Assembly: GCA_020637635.1 (NCBI GenBank) | Contig: JACKKB010000004.1 | Location: 1 to 64,000, forward strand | Direction of reading: 5' to 3' | DNA: 64,000 nucleotides | From: Albidovulum sp. | Lineage (GTDB): Bacteria > Pseudomonadota > Alphaproteobacteria > Rhodobacterales > Rhodobacteraceae | Part shown: one piece after another, positions 50,241 to 58,154 of the stretch | How positions within the stretch are numbered: the stretch's first letter is position 1 | Layout: the number at the start of each line of letters is the position of its first letter | Notes under the pieces: generated by a model | What the model saw: the letters and a program-made list of their open reading frames with translations, nothing else | The model's database searches: none | What the model was told of the DNA's origin: nothing | Position numbers and translations under genes: made by a program

Positions 50241-51325
50241 ACTCCGCCCGCGATCAGCCGCCGGGCAAGTGCCAGGTAGGCCTCGGCGAGCACGCCCTCG
50301 CCCGCCGCGACGGGCGTGCCGGCATCGCCCGCGAGCCGGACATCGAGGCTGAGCGGCAACTCGCCCAGGAACGGCACGCCAAGCCGGGCGGCCTCTTCGG
50401 CCACGCCGCCATGGCCGAAGATATGCGCCTCGTGGCCGCAGTTCGGGCAGACATAGGAGGACATGTTCTCGATCAGCCCCAGAACCGGCGTCTTCAGCTT
50501 GGCGAACATGTCGATGGCGCGCCGCGCATCGATCAGCGCCACGTCCTGCGGCGTCGAGACGACGAGCGCGCCGGTCACGTGGCTGCGCTGGCAAAGCGTG
50601 AGCTGCACGTCGCCGGTGCCGGGCGGCAGGTCGACAATGAGTACGTCGAGCGTGCCCCAGGCCACCTGCCCCAGCATCTGCTGCAGCGCGCCCATCAGCA
50701 TCGGCCCGCGCCAGACCACCGCCTCGCCTTCCTTGAGCATGAGCCCGATCGACATGAAGGTGACGCCATGAGCCGTGAGCGGCACGATCGTCTGCCCGTC
50801 CGGCGAACTCGGCCGGTCATGCGCACCCATCATCTGCGGCTGGGACGGCCCGTATATGTCCGCGTCGAGCAGCCCGACCCGCCGCCCCTCGCGCGCAAGC
50901 GCCACCGCGAGGTTGGACGAGACGGTGGACTTGCCGACCCCGCCCTTGCCCGAGCCGACCGCGATGATCCGGTCGACCCCCGCGATCCGCTTCGGCCCGG
51001 TATCGGCCGTCGGATGGCCGCCGATCTTCAGGCTCGGCGGTGCCGCCGTGGCCGGCTGCGGCCCCCGCGCCGCCGTCGGGCCATGGGCCGTCAGCACGAC
51101 CGAGACCCCGGTCACGCCGGCAAGCGCGCGCACCGCCGCCTCGGCCGCCTGACGCACCGGCTCCATCCGCTGCGCCAGCGCCGGATCGGGCGCCTCGATC
51201 ACGAACCGCACCGCCCCGGCCTCGGCCGAAAGCGCCCGCACCATGTCGCGGGAAATGAGGTCACCGCCATCGGGAAGCGCGATCCGCGCCAGCGTGGCGC
51301 GCACCGTGTCGAGAAGTTCGGCCAT
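50234..51325 (-). CDS. mrp: Mrp/ApbC-type iron-sulfur cluster carrier ATPase
   Basis: This 363-residue P-loop protein carries Fe-S clusters to target proteins in the cytosol. It has an N-terminal DUF59/MIP18-like domain, a deviant Walker A VGSGKGGVGKSTVSSNLAVA, the switch segment LDADIYGPSQPQMMG, LIVDLPPGTGDVQLTL and the cluster-binding CPNC in SSYVCPNCGHE. ATG 51325 is chosen; the longer frame gives a non-conserved extension. The gene ends in the tandem repeat with extra stop codons. Confidence 0.93.
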   Translation of the reverse strand: MAELLDTVRATLARIALPDGGDLISRDMVRALSAEAGAVRFVIEAPDPALAQRMEPVRQAAEAAVRALAGVTGVSVVLTAHGPTAARGPQPATAAPPSLKIGGHPTADTGPKRIAGVDRIIAVGSGKGGVGKSTVSSNLAVALAREGRRVGLLDADIYGPSQPQMMGAHDRPSSPDGQTIVPLTAHGVTFMSIGLMLKEGEAVVWRGPMLMGALQQMLGQVAWGTLDVLIVDLPPGTGDVQLTLCQRSHVTGALVVSTPQDVALIDARRAIDMFAKLKTPVLGLIENMSSYVCPNCGHEAHIFGHGGVAEEAARLGVPFLGELPLSLDVRLAGDAGTPVAAGEGVLAEAYLALARRLIAGGVA

Positions 51326-51609
51326 CGGGAGTTCCTTTCCGTTGATCCCACTTTGGCGGCTTTCACGCCCGGCGCAAGGGGTCAGGGCACGGAGCCGAGC
51401 GGAAAGTGCGCCCGATGCCTCTTTCTGCACCACAGCATGAACAAGTCGCCCAGCAACGCGCTATTACGTAAGGGAAATTACCCAGAAGCGCCATGCAATT
51501 GCTGCATAGCGGCATTGTCCATCCGGGTGTTGTGCCCGCCTCCCGTTAGCGCCATCTTCGATCCAAGCGAGCCGGTCCGGTTCGGACAGATACCAGAAGT
51601 GAGACTGAA

Positions 51610-51825
51610 ATGGCCTACCTGTACATTGCCCGCGGCGTCGAACATGTGATCGGCGAACGCATCAACGCCTTCCTTGAGGGGATCCGCGAAAACCGCCTGC
51701 GCCGTCGCGTCTACCGCCAGACGCTGAACGAGCTTTCGGCCCTGTCGGACCGCGACCTCGCCGACCTCGGCATGCATCGCTCGTTGATCCCCGGCATCGC
51801 CCGCGAGGCCGCCTACGGCGCGTGA
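51610..51825 (+). CDS. ccaF1: DUF1127 small protein (CcaF1-like)
   Basis: This 71-residue basic protein has the DUF1127 signature (NELSALSDRDLADLGMHRSL, preceded by a basic helix RENRLRRRVYRQTL). In R. sphaeroides a DUF1127 protein of this size, CcaF1, is encoded just before the CcsR sRNAs and acts in RNA metabolism. Here the same order is seen: the gene is followed by CCTCCTCCC hairpins. The gene name rests on this context. Expression under RpoH-type stress sigma factors would be expected; no promoter was recognised. Confidence 0.8.
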   Translation: MAYLYIARGVEHVIGERINAFLEGIRENRLRRRVYRQTLNELSALSDRDLADLGMHRSLIPGIAREAAYGA

Positions 51826-51860
51826 TTTCCGGCGCTTTCCTCCCATTGCGCCGGACTGAG

Positions 51861-51891
51861 CGGCGGCATCCTCCTCCTCCCGATGCCGCCG
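51861..51891 (+). ncRNA. CcsR-like hairpin 1
   Basis: Perfect 10-bp stem CGGCGGCATC/GATGCCGCCG with the loop CTCCTCCTCCC. It is the first of a series of stem-loops displaying CCTCCTCCC after ccaF1. In R. sphaeroides such units are the stress-induced sRNAs CcsR1-4. The loop is complementary to strong Shine-Dalgarno sequences. Confidence 0.75.
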
Positions 51892-51923
51892 CGGACACCG
51901 GACCGAAAGGTCCGATCAGGCGT

Positions 51924-51949
51924 GCACCCCCTCCTCCCTAGCGGGGTGC
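51924..51949 (+). ncRNA. CcsR-like hairpin 2
   Basis: Stem GCACCCC/GGGGTGC (7 bp) with loop CTCCTCCCTAGC. Between hairpins 1 and 2 lies a small CGGACC-GAAA-GGTCCG stem-loop (51899-51914) without the motif, which may mark a processing site or the start of a separate RNA. Confidence 0.7.
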
Positions 51950-51959
51950 TCGTGAAGAG

Positions 51960-51992
51960 CGGTGGTGGCTTTCCTCCTCCCTGCCACCACCG
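51960..51992 (+). ncRNA. CcsR-like hairpin 3
   Basis: Perfect 10-bp stem CGGTGGTGGC/GCCACCACCG with loop TTTCCTCCTCCCT. The stem sequence differs from the other hairpins while the loop motif is kept, which indicates selection on the loop. Confidence 0.75.
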
Positions 51993-52009
51993 CGACTTCG
52001 CATCGTTCG

Positions 52010-52035
52010 GCGGCCCTCCTCCTCCCTCGGGCCGC
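52010..52035 (+). ncRNA. CcsR-like hairpin 4
   Basis: Stem GCGGCCC/GGGCCGC (7 bp) with loop TCCTCCTCCCTC. It has the same loop motif as the others. Confidence 0.7.
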
Positions 52036-52046
52036 GGAAACGGAGA

Positions 52047-52080
52047 CGGCGGTGTCCTTCCTCCTCCCTGGACACCGCCG
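52047..52080 (+). ncRNA. CcsR-like hairpin 5
   Basis: Perfect 11-bp stem CGGCGGTGTCC/GGACACCGCCG with loop TTCCTCCTCCCT. A sixth hairpin follows at 52098-52122 (CCGGCCC/GGGCCGG) whose loop TTGCTCCCATC is only a degenerate match. Confidence 0.75.
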
Positions 52081-52128
52081 GTCTTCGTGAAGGAGAACCG
52101 GCCCTTGCTCCCATCGGGCCGGCCTTCG

Positions 52129-52157
52129 GCGGCGCCTTCGGGCGCCGCTTCGCTTTT
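52129..52157 (+). terminator. intrinsic terminator of the ccaF1-CcsR unit
   Basis: GCGGCGCC-TTCG-GGCGCCGC is a perfect 8-bp stem with a stable TTCG tetraloop, followed by a T-rich tail with TTTT at the end. It ends the series of hairpins before the convergent ABC transporter gene. Confidence 0.75.
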
Positions 52158-52194
52158 CGGGGTCGGGTTCTGGTCGGGCCCGGGGGGCGCGGTG

Positions 52195-53985
52195 CTATTC
52201 GGCCGCAGCGCCTTCGGTGAACTGCAGCCGCGCGAGCCGGGCATAGAGCCCGCCGCCGGACACCAGGTCGTCATGGCTGCCCGAGGCGACGATCCGCCCC
52301 TCCTCGAACACCACGATCCGGTCGGCCTTCTTCACCGTGGCCAGCCGGTGCGCGACGATGAGCGTGGTCCGGTTGCGCGCAAGCTCGTCGACCGCGGACT
52401 GCACCAGCCGCTCGCTCTCGGCGTCAAGTGCCGAGGTCGCCTCGTCAAGCAACAGCACCGGTGCGTCGCGCAGGATCGCCCGCGCGATCGCCACCCGCTG
52501 CTTCTGCCCGCCCGAGAGCATCACGCCACGTTCGCCGAGATGGCAATCGTAGCCGCCGGGCAGCGCGGCGATGAAGTCATGCGCCGCCGCCGCCCGCGCC
52601 GCCGCCTCGACCTCGGCGTCGCTCGCCTCCGGCCGGCCGTAGCGGATATTGTCGCGCGCCGAGGCCGCGAAGATGATCGGGTCCTGGGGCACGAGCGCGA
52701 TCGCGCGGCGGAAGTCGGACCGCGCCATCGCGTTCAACGCCACGCCGTCCAGCGTGATGCGCCCGGCATCGGGGTCGTAGAAGCGCAGCAGAAGCTGGAT
52801 CACCGTGGTCTTTCCGGCGCCCGAGGGGCCGACCAGCGCCACCGTCTCGCCCGGGCGCACGCGCAGGTCGATGCCGTCGAGCGCGGACTGGTTCGGCCGC
52901 GTCGGATAGTGGAACGTGACCCCCTCGAAGGCGATCTCGCCCCGTGTCGGGCGGGGCAACGGCTGCGGCCGGGCGGGATCGGAGACGTTGTCGACGGCCC
53001 CGAGCAGCTCGACCAGCCGTTCCGTCGCGCCGGCAGCGCGTTGCAGCTCGCCCCAGATCTCGGTCAGCGCCCCGACCGAACCGGCCGCCATCACGGCGTA
53101 GATCACGAACTGCACCAGTTCGCCCGCACTCATCGCGCCGCCGCGCACGTCGCGCGCGCCGATCCAGAGCACCCCCACCACGCCAGAAAACACAAGGAAG
53201 ATGACAATCACGGTCATCGCCGCACGGGTGGCGATCCGCGCCCTGGCCGAGTTGAAGCTGGCTTCCGTCACACGGGCGAATTCGCCGCGCGCCGCGCCTT
53301 CCTGGGTGAAGGCCTGGACCGTCTGCACGGCGCCCAGCGCCTCGGAGGCCGAACCCGACGAGGCGGCGATCCAGTCCTGGTTCTCGCGGCTGAGCCGGCG
53401 CAGGCGGCGGCCCTGGGTGACGATCGGGACGATCACCGCCGGAACGATCAGGAGCACGAGCCCGGTAAGCTTGGCCGAGGTGAAGAGCATCAGGACGATG
53501 GCACCCACGAGCATCAGGCAGTTGCGCAGCGCCACCGAGACCGAAGAGCCGATGACCGAGAGGATGAGCGTCGTATCGGTGGTGATGCGGCTCACCACCT
53601 CGCCCGTCATCAGGCGTTCGAAGAAGGCCGGGCTCATCCCGATCACCCGGTCGAAAACGGCCTTGCGGATGTCGGCCACGACCCGCTCGCCAAGCCGCGT
53701 CACGAGGTAGTAGCGCGCCCCGGTGCCAAGCGCGAGCAGCGCCGCGAAGACCATCGCGGTCGCGAAATAGCTGTCCAGAAGCGCGGCTCCCTCGCGGAAG
53801 CCGTCGATGACGCGGCGGACCGCGAGCGGAAGCAGCAGCGAAATCGAGGCGGTGATGACCAGCGCGACGAGCGCGCCGAGAACGAGCAGCCGATAGGGCC
53901 TGAGGAACGGCCGGAGCGCGCCGAGCGCGCCGATATGTTTCGAGCCCTGCCGGTCCTCGGCGATCTTCACCGGATTGCGTGCCAC
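52195..53985 (-). CDS. ABC exporter, fused membrane and ATPase domains (MsbA/BmrA-like)
   Basis: This 596-residue half-transporter probably works as a homodimer. About six membrane helices occupy residues 30-330, followed by the ATPase: Walker A LVGPSGAGKTTVIQL, signature MLSGGQKQRVAIARA, Walker B PVLLLDEATSALD and H-loop LIVAHRLATVKKAD. Export of lipid or a drug-like compound is likely; the substrate cannot be predicted. It is convergent with the ccaF1-CcsR unit and stands alone. Confidence 0.93.
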   Translation of the reverse strand: MARNPVKIAEDRQGSKHIGALGALRPFLRPYRLLVLGALVALVITASISLLLPLAVRRVIDGFREGAALLDSYFATAMVFAALLALGTGARYYLVTRLGERVVADIRKAVFDRVIGMSPAFFERLMTGEVVSRITTDTTLILSVIGSSVSVALRNCLMLVGAIVLMLFTSAKLTGLVLLIVPAVIVPIVTQGRRLRRLSRENQDWIAASSGSASEALGAVQTVQAFTQEGAARGEFARVTEASFNSARARIATRAAMTVIVIFLVFSGVVGVLWIGARDVRGGAMSAGELVQFVIYAVMAAGSVGALTEIWGELQRAAGATERLVELLGAVDNVSDPARPQPLPRPTRGEIAFEGVTFHYPTRPNQSALDGIDLRVRPGETVALVGPSGAGKTTVIQLLLRFYDPDAGRITLDGVALNAMARSDFRRAIALVPQDPIIFAASARDNIRYGRPEASDAEVEAAARAAAAHDFIAALPGGYDCHLGERGVMLSGGQKQRVAIARAILRDAPVLLLDEATSALDAESERLVQSAVDELARNRTTLIVAHRLATVKKADRIVVFEEGRIVASGSHDDLVSGGGLYARLARLQFTEGAAAE

Positions 53986-54057
53986 GCGATGTCCCCGTTC
54001 TGTCCCGGCCGGAACTAGCGCCGGACGGGCCCGAGGGCAACGTTCGTTTTGACGCAG

Positions 54058-54534
54058 TCAGTCGGGATGACTTGGCGGATGGCCCGACGGCGCCCGGTAG
54101 GGCCGCGTCACATCGGCAAGCGCGAGGCCGAGATATTCCACATCGGCCGCAATCGCCCCGTCGCCCGCAAGCACGATCTCGATCCGCCCGGCGGCATCGG
54201 CGCGCGGCGTCCAGACAATCGCCAGGATCGACAGGATGCTGTCGCGATCGGCGCGGTCGAACCCCTGCGAGGCCACATGCAGGACGCCCTCGACGGTCAG
54301 GACGGCGCGCACCCGCTCATAGGGTCGCCCGCGCCGCTCGGCCGCGGCGCGATCCTCCCAGCGGAACCGGTTGACGAGCAGGTCGAGCCTTCGCGCCCGG
54401 CGGTCATAGCGGATCTCGGCGCCGCTCAGAACGGCGTCCTGCACGAGCGCCGAGAGGATCTCGACATCGGCCGCGTCGGCCGCGCGCAGCCTGAGCGGCG
54501 CCTCCCGCCCGTCTTCGAACCGTGCGTCGGTCAT
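54058..54534 (-). CDS. DUF2948 family protein
   Basis: This 158-residue cytoplasmic protein begins TDARFEDGREAPLRLRAADA and contains VQDAVLSGAEIRYDRRARRL, then NRFRWEDRAAAERR and a final LALADVTRPYRAPSGHPPSH. It matches the DUF2948 family of alphaproteobacteria, usually found next to murA and hisD, with no known function. ATG 54534 has GAGGGGG about 8 bases upstream; an upstream GTG overlapping murA is less likely. It starts 13 bp after the murA stop. Confidence 0.82.
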   Translation of the reverse strand: MTDARFEDGREAPLRLRAADAADVEILSALVQDAVLSGAEIRYDRRARRLDLLVNRFRWEDRAAAERRGRPYERVRAVLTVEGVLHVASQGFDRADRDSILSILAIVWTPRADAAGRIEIVLAGDGAIAADVEYLGLALADVTRPYRAPSGHPPSHPD

Positions 54535-54547
54535 GCGATCGGCCCCC

Positions 54548-55816
54548 TCATTCGCCACGGATCCGCTCGATCGTCGCGCCGCAGCCCGAAAGCTTCTCCT
54601 CGACCCGCTCGTAGCCGCGGTCGAGATGGTAGACCCGGCTCACGACGGTCTCGCCCTCAGCCGCAAGGCCGGCGAGGATGAGCGAGACCGAGGCGCGCAG
54701 GTCGGTCGCCATCACCGGCGCGCCCTTCAGCCGGTCCACGCCGTGAACCGTCGCGGTGCCGCCATGGACCTCGATCCGGGCACCCATCCGCATCAGTTCC
54801 GGCGCATGCATGAAGCGGTTCTCGAAGATCGTCTCTTCGAGCACGCTGGTGCCCTCGGCGGTGCACAGGAGCGCCATCATCTGCGCCTGCAGGTCGGTCG
54901 GAAAGCCCGGGAAGACCGCGGTGCGCACATCGACCGCGCGCGCCCGTCCGTTCGCGCGCGCCACGCGGATCCCCTCGGCGGTCTCGCTGACGCTGATACC
55001 GGCGGCGTCGAGCTTTTCGCAGAAGGCGGGCAGGAGATCGATGCGCCCGCCGACAAGCTCGACCGCGCCCCCGGCGATCGCCGGCGCGATCATGTAGGTG
55101 CCAAGCTCGATCCGGTCGGCGACCACGGGATGGGTCGCGCCGTGAAGCCGGTCGACACCCTCGATGGTGACTGTTTCGGTGCCCTCGCCCTCGATCTCGG
55201 CCCCCATCGTGCGCAGGCAGCGCACCAGATCGACGATCTCGGGTTCACGCGCGGCGTTCTTCAGGACCGTCGTGCCGCGCGCGAGCGTCGCCGCCATGAC
55301 GACGTTCTCGGTTGCCCCGACCGAGGCGAAGCGCTGCTCGATCACCGCGCCCCTCAACCCCTTCGGCGCCTCGGCATGAAGATAGCCGTCGCGCAGCTCG
55401 ATCCGGGCGCCGAGCGCCTCGAGCCCGCTGATATGGATGTCCATCGGCCGCGCCCCGATGGCACAGCCCCCCGGCAGCGAGACCACCGCACGCCCGGCGC
55501 GCGCGAGAAGCGGCCCGAGGACGAGATTAGAGGCCCGCATCTTGCGCACGATGTCATAGTCCGCGGTCAGGTTGGACAGGTCGTGGCTCGAAAGCGCGAG
55601 GACGCGCCCGTCCTGCATGGTCGCGACCTCGGCGCCGAGCGAGCGCAGCAAAAGGCTCATGGTGCGGATATCGGAAAGGCGCGGCGCGTTGGTAAGCGTC
55701 AGCGGCTCGTCCGACAGAAGCGTCGCCGGCATCAGCGCGAGGCAGGCATTCTTGGCCCCCGCGATGGGTATCCGCCCCTGAAGTTCCTGCCCGCCCCGTA
55801 CGACGATCGAATCCAT
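54548..55816 (-). CDS. murA: UDP-N-acetylglucosamine 1-carboxyvinyltransferase
   Basis: This 422-residue enzyme transfers enolpyruvate from PEP to UDP-GlcNAc, the committed step of peptidoglycan synthesis. Motifs: GAKNACLALMPATLLSDE (conserved Lys-Asn), VSLPGGCAIGARPMDIH with the catalytic Cys that fosfomycin modifies, and the C-terminal LDRGYERVEEKL. ATG 55816 is chosen because the sequence before it is a Pro/Arg-rich antisense-like run. It is separate from the dcw cluster. Confidence 0.97.
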   Translation of the reverse strand: MDSIVVRGGQELQGRIPIAGAKNACLALMPATLLSDEPLTLTNAPRLSDIRTMSLLLRSLGAEVATMQDGRVLALSSHDLSNLTADYDIVRKMRASNLVLGPLLARAGRAVVSLPGGCAIGARPMDIHISGLEALGARIELRDGYLHAEAPKGLRGAVIEQRFASVGATENVVMAATLARGTTVLKNAAREPEIVDLVRCLRTMGAEIEGEGTETVTIEGVDRLHGATHPVVADRIELGTYMIAPAIAGGAVELVGGRIDLLPAFCEKLDAAGISVSETAEGIRVARANGRARAVDVRTAVFPGFPTDLQAQMMALLCTAEGTSVLEETIFENRFMHAPELMRMGARIEVHGGTATVHGVDRLKGAPVMATDLRASVSLILAGLAAEGETVVSRVYHLDRGYERVEEKLSGCGATIERIRGE

Positions 55817-55823
55817 GCCTGCC

Positions 55824-56099
55824 TCAGCTCTCTCTTGTGCCGCCACCCGGCGTGTCGCCCGCGGGTGTCTCCCCGGATGCCGCTTCGGGTGCGGCGGGGG
55901 GCGTTGCGGGGGGCGCTGCGGTGGGCGCGTCGGCTTGCGCGTCACCTTGCACGTCGGCAGCGCCGGCGCGATGGCCGGCGCCGCGGGCGCGCGCCTGCGC
56001 CTTGCGCCGCGCGAGGTTCGCCCTCAGCGCCTGCTTCAGCCGCGCCTCGCGCGTTTCGGACACCGCGCGCGACCCGGATTTCGGCGGTTCGGTCTTCAT
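55824..56099 (-). CDS. small basic hypothetical protein upstream of murA
   Basis: This 91-residue protein has a very basic first half (SREARL-type segment TREARLKQALRANLARRKAQ, then ARARG) and an Ala/Pro/Thr-rich tail (APPATPPAAPEAASGE). No membrane segment is visible. Small basic proteins of this kind precede murA in several Rhodobacterales to my knowledge, but no function is known. It ends 7 bp before murA and is probably co-transcribed. Confidence 0.65.
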   Translation of the reverse strand: MKTEPPKSGSRAVSETREARLKQALRANLARRKAQARARGAGHRAGAADVQGDAQADAPTAAPPATPPAAPEAASGETPAGDTPGGGTRES

Positions 56100-56188
56100 G
56101 CCGACCTCTCTACCCCGGGCGCCCGGAAGCGTCCAGATTGCGCTTGCGCGGCGGCGGAATTCTGTCTAACACGCGCCCCACGCAAAGG

Positions 56189-56263
<75 letters not shown>

Positions 56264-56293
56264 TCTCGTTTCCCGACCCCGAAATCGCCCGTT

Positions 56294-57724
56294 TCAGAGT
56301 CCCTTGGAGCGATAGCTCTTGGCGACGCGGTCGATGGCGACGATATAGGCGGCCATGCGCAGGTCGGTCACGTCCTGGCGGCGGTGCCAGAGATCGGAGA
56401 TCGACTGGTAGGCGCCGCGCATCGTGTCGTCGAGGCCCGAACGCACCAGCTCGAGTTCCCCCGCCCCGCGCAGATACTGTTCCTTGAAACCGGGCGAGAG
56501 CGTCCAGCCGAGCCCCTTGTCGGCCGAGAGCCGCTCCAACTCGTCGATCAGGATCTGGTGACGCGCCTCTTCCTGGCGGCGCTGCATGCGGCCGAAGCGG
56601 ATGTGGCTGAGGTTCTTCACCCATTCGAAGTAGGACACGGTGACACCGCCGGCATTGGCGTAGAGGTCGGGGATGATGATCGTGCCGCGGTTGCGCAACA
56701 CCTCGTCGGCGCCGGCGGTGATCGGGCCGTTGGCCGCCTCGATGATGAGCGGCGCGCGGATGCGCGCGGCATTGCCGAGGTTGATCACCCCCTCCATCGC
56801 CGCCGGCACGAGGATGTCGCATTCTTCCTCCATGAGCGCGGCGCCATCGGCGACATAGCTGCCCTCGGGGCAGCCCTTGATGCCGCCGTGCTCGACCAGC
56901 CAGTCGCGGACCGCCTGGACGTTCATCCCCTCGGGGTTGAACAGCCCGCCGTCGCGCTCGACGATCCCGGTCACACGGGCGCCGTCCTCCGTCGACAGGA
57001 AGAGGGCCGCGTGATAGCCGACGTTGCCGAGGCCCTGGACGATGAGGCGCTTGCCGTCGAGTGTGCCCGAGATGCCGGCCGTCGCCATGTCGTCGGGATG
57101 GCGGAAGAATTCGCGCAGCGCATACTGGATACCGCGGCCCGTCGCCTCGACCCGTCCGGCGATGCCGCCGGCGTTGAGCGGCTTGCCGGTCACGCAGGCC
57201 TGACCGTTGATGTCGGTCGTGTTCATGCGCTGGTACTGGTCGACGATCCAGGCCATCTCGCGCTCGCCGGTGCCCATGTCGGGCGCCGGCACGTTCTGCG
57301 CCGGATTGATGAGGTCGCGCTTGATGAGCTCGTAGGCGAAGCGCCGCGTGATCAGCTCCAACTCGTGTTCGTCATACTGGCGCGGATCGATCCGCAGCCC
57401 GCCCTTCGATCCGCCGAACGGCGTCTCGACCAGCGCGCATTTGTAGGTCATGAGCGCGGCCAGAGCTTCGACCTCGTCCTGGTTCACCGAAAGCGCGAAG
57501 CGCACGCCGCCCTTGACCGGTTCCATATGCTCCGAATGCACCGAGCGGTAACCGGTGAAGGTGTGGATCGCACCGCGAAGGCGCACCCCGAAGCGCACCG
57601 TATAGGTCGAGTTGCAGACCCGGATCTTCTCCTCGAGCCCCGGCGACAGGTCCATCGCGGCAACGGCGCGATTGAACATGATATCTACGGATTGCCGGAA
57701 ACTCGGCTCGGCGGTGACGGCCAT
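56294..57724 (-). CDS. gdhA: Glu/Leu/Phe/Val-family dehydrogenase (probably glutamate dehydrogenase)
   Basis: This 476-residue enzyme interconverts glutamate and 2-oxoglutarate plus ammonia. Motifs: KGGVRFALSVNQDEVEALA, PFGGSKGGLRIDPR with the catalytic Lys, AQNVPAPDMGTGEREMAW, Rossmann IVQGLGNVGYHAALF and NADP/NAD region AANGPITAGAD. ATG 57724 has AAGGAGG 6 bases before it. The longer frame upstream is antisense-like. It is convergent with tRNA-Thr. The substrate preference cannot be fixed by eye. Confidence 0.92.
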   Translation of the reverse strand: MAVTAEPSFRQSVDIMFNRAVAAMDLSPGLEEKIRVCNSTYTVRFGVRLRGAIHTFTGYRSVHSEHMEPVKGGVRFALSVNQDEVEALAALMTYKCALVETPFGGSKGGLRIDPRQYDEHELELITRRFAYELIKRDLINPAQNVPAPDMGTGEREMAWIVDQYQRMNTTDINGQACVTGKPLNAGGIAGRVEATGRGIQYALREFFRHPDDMATAGISGTLDGKRLIVQGLGNVGYHAALFLSTEDGARVTGIVERDGGLFNPEGMNVQAVRDWLVEHGGIKGCPEGSYVADGAALMEEECDILVPAAMEGVINLGNAARIRAPLIIEAANGPITAGADEVLRNRGTIIIPDLYANAGGVTVSYFEWVKNLSHIRFGRMQRRQEEARHQILIDELERLSADKGLGWTLSPGFKEQYLRGAGELELVRSGLDDTMRGAYQSISDLWHRRQDVTDLRMAAYIVAIDRVAKSYRSKGL

Positions 57725-58154
57725 GATCGTCCTCCTTGACGGCGCGGCGGAGCTTGCGTCCGTGCGCTTCTTGTCCAGCCAAGGCTTAGCAGAGCCGTGC
57801 CGCGACGCAACCGCCGAGCGGAAACCCGCCGACAGGCCAAGCCGGCGGAACCTCGCCGAGTGCCAGGCCGAATCATACCGGTGGGACCGGCAGATGGCCC
57901 GCCGCAGCGCCGCCGCCGGTCCGGGCAGGAACCGCGCCACTTCGCCGCAGGTATTGTCGCGTCTACCCAAACGATCGACGGAACCGGGCGCCTTCGTTGG
58001 GCAAATGACCGCCAATCCCCCAAGTGGCCGGCGCGATGCCACATTTTTGCCGTATCTACAAACGTAGTTTCGCCCGGTCTGCCCACCACTTTCGCAAAAG
58101 GTTCGGATCTGGTGGCGGGGATTTTACCTGTTTGCAGGGGAAAGGTGGTTGGTG
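57725..58154. other. 430-bp divergent intergenic region between gdhA and the TadG-like gene
   Basis: No gene is seen here. Near 58058-58070 is the small inverted repeat CTAC-AAAC-GTAG within an AT-richer patch, and the Shine-Dalgarno AAAGGTGG (58141-58148) of the TadG-like gene ends the stretch. Promoters for both directions should lie here. No CtrA-type TTAA-N7-TTAA site was found. Confidence 0.4.

Noticed and set aside
51441..51609. RpoH-type promoter before ccaF1
   Set aside because: Expected from the R. sphaeroides example, but no convincing CTTG-N17-CCNTAT or RpoHII-like pair could be found. Only small palindromes such as ATGCA-N5-TGCAT are visible.
52129..54018. Long plus-strand open frame opposite the ABC transporter
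   Set aside because: The minus-strand frame has all ABC motifs. The plus frame is Arg/His-rich and without any recognisable domain.
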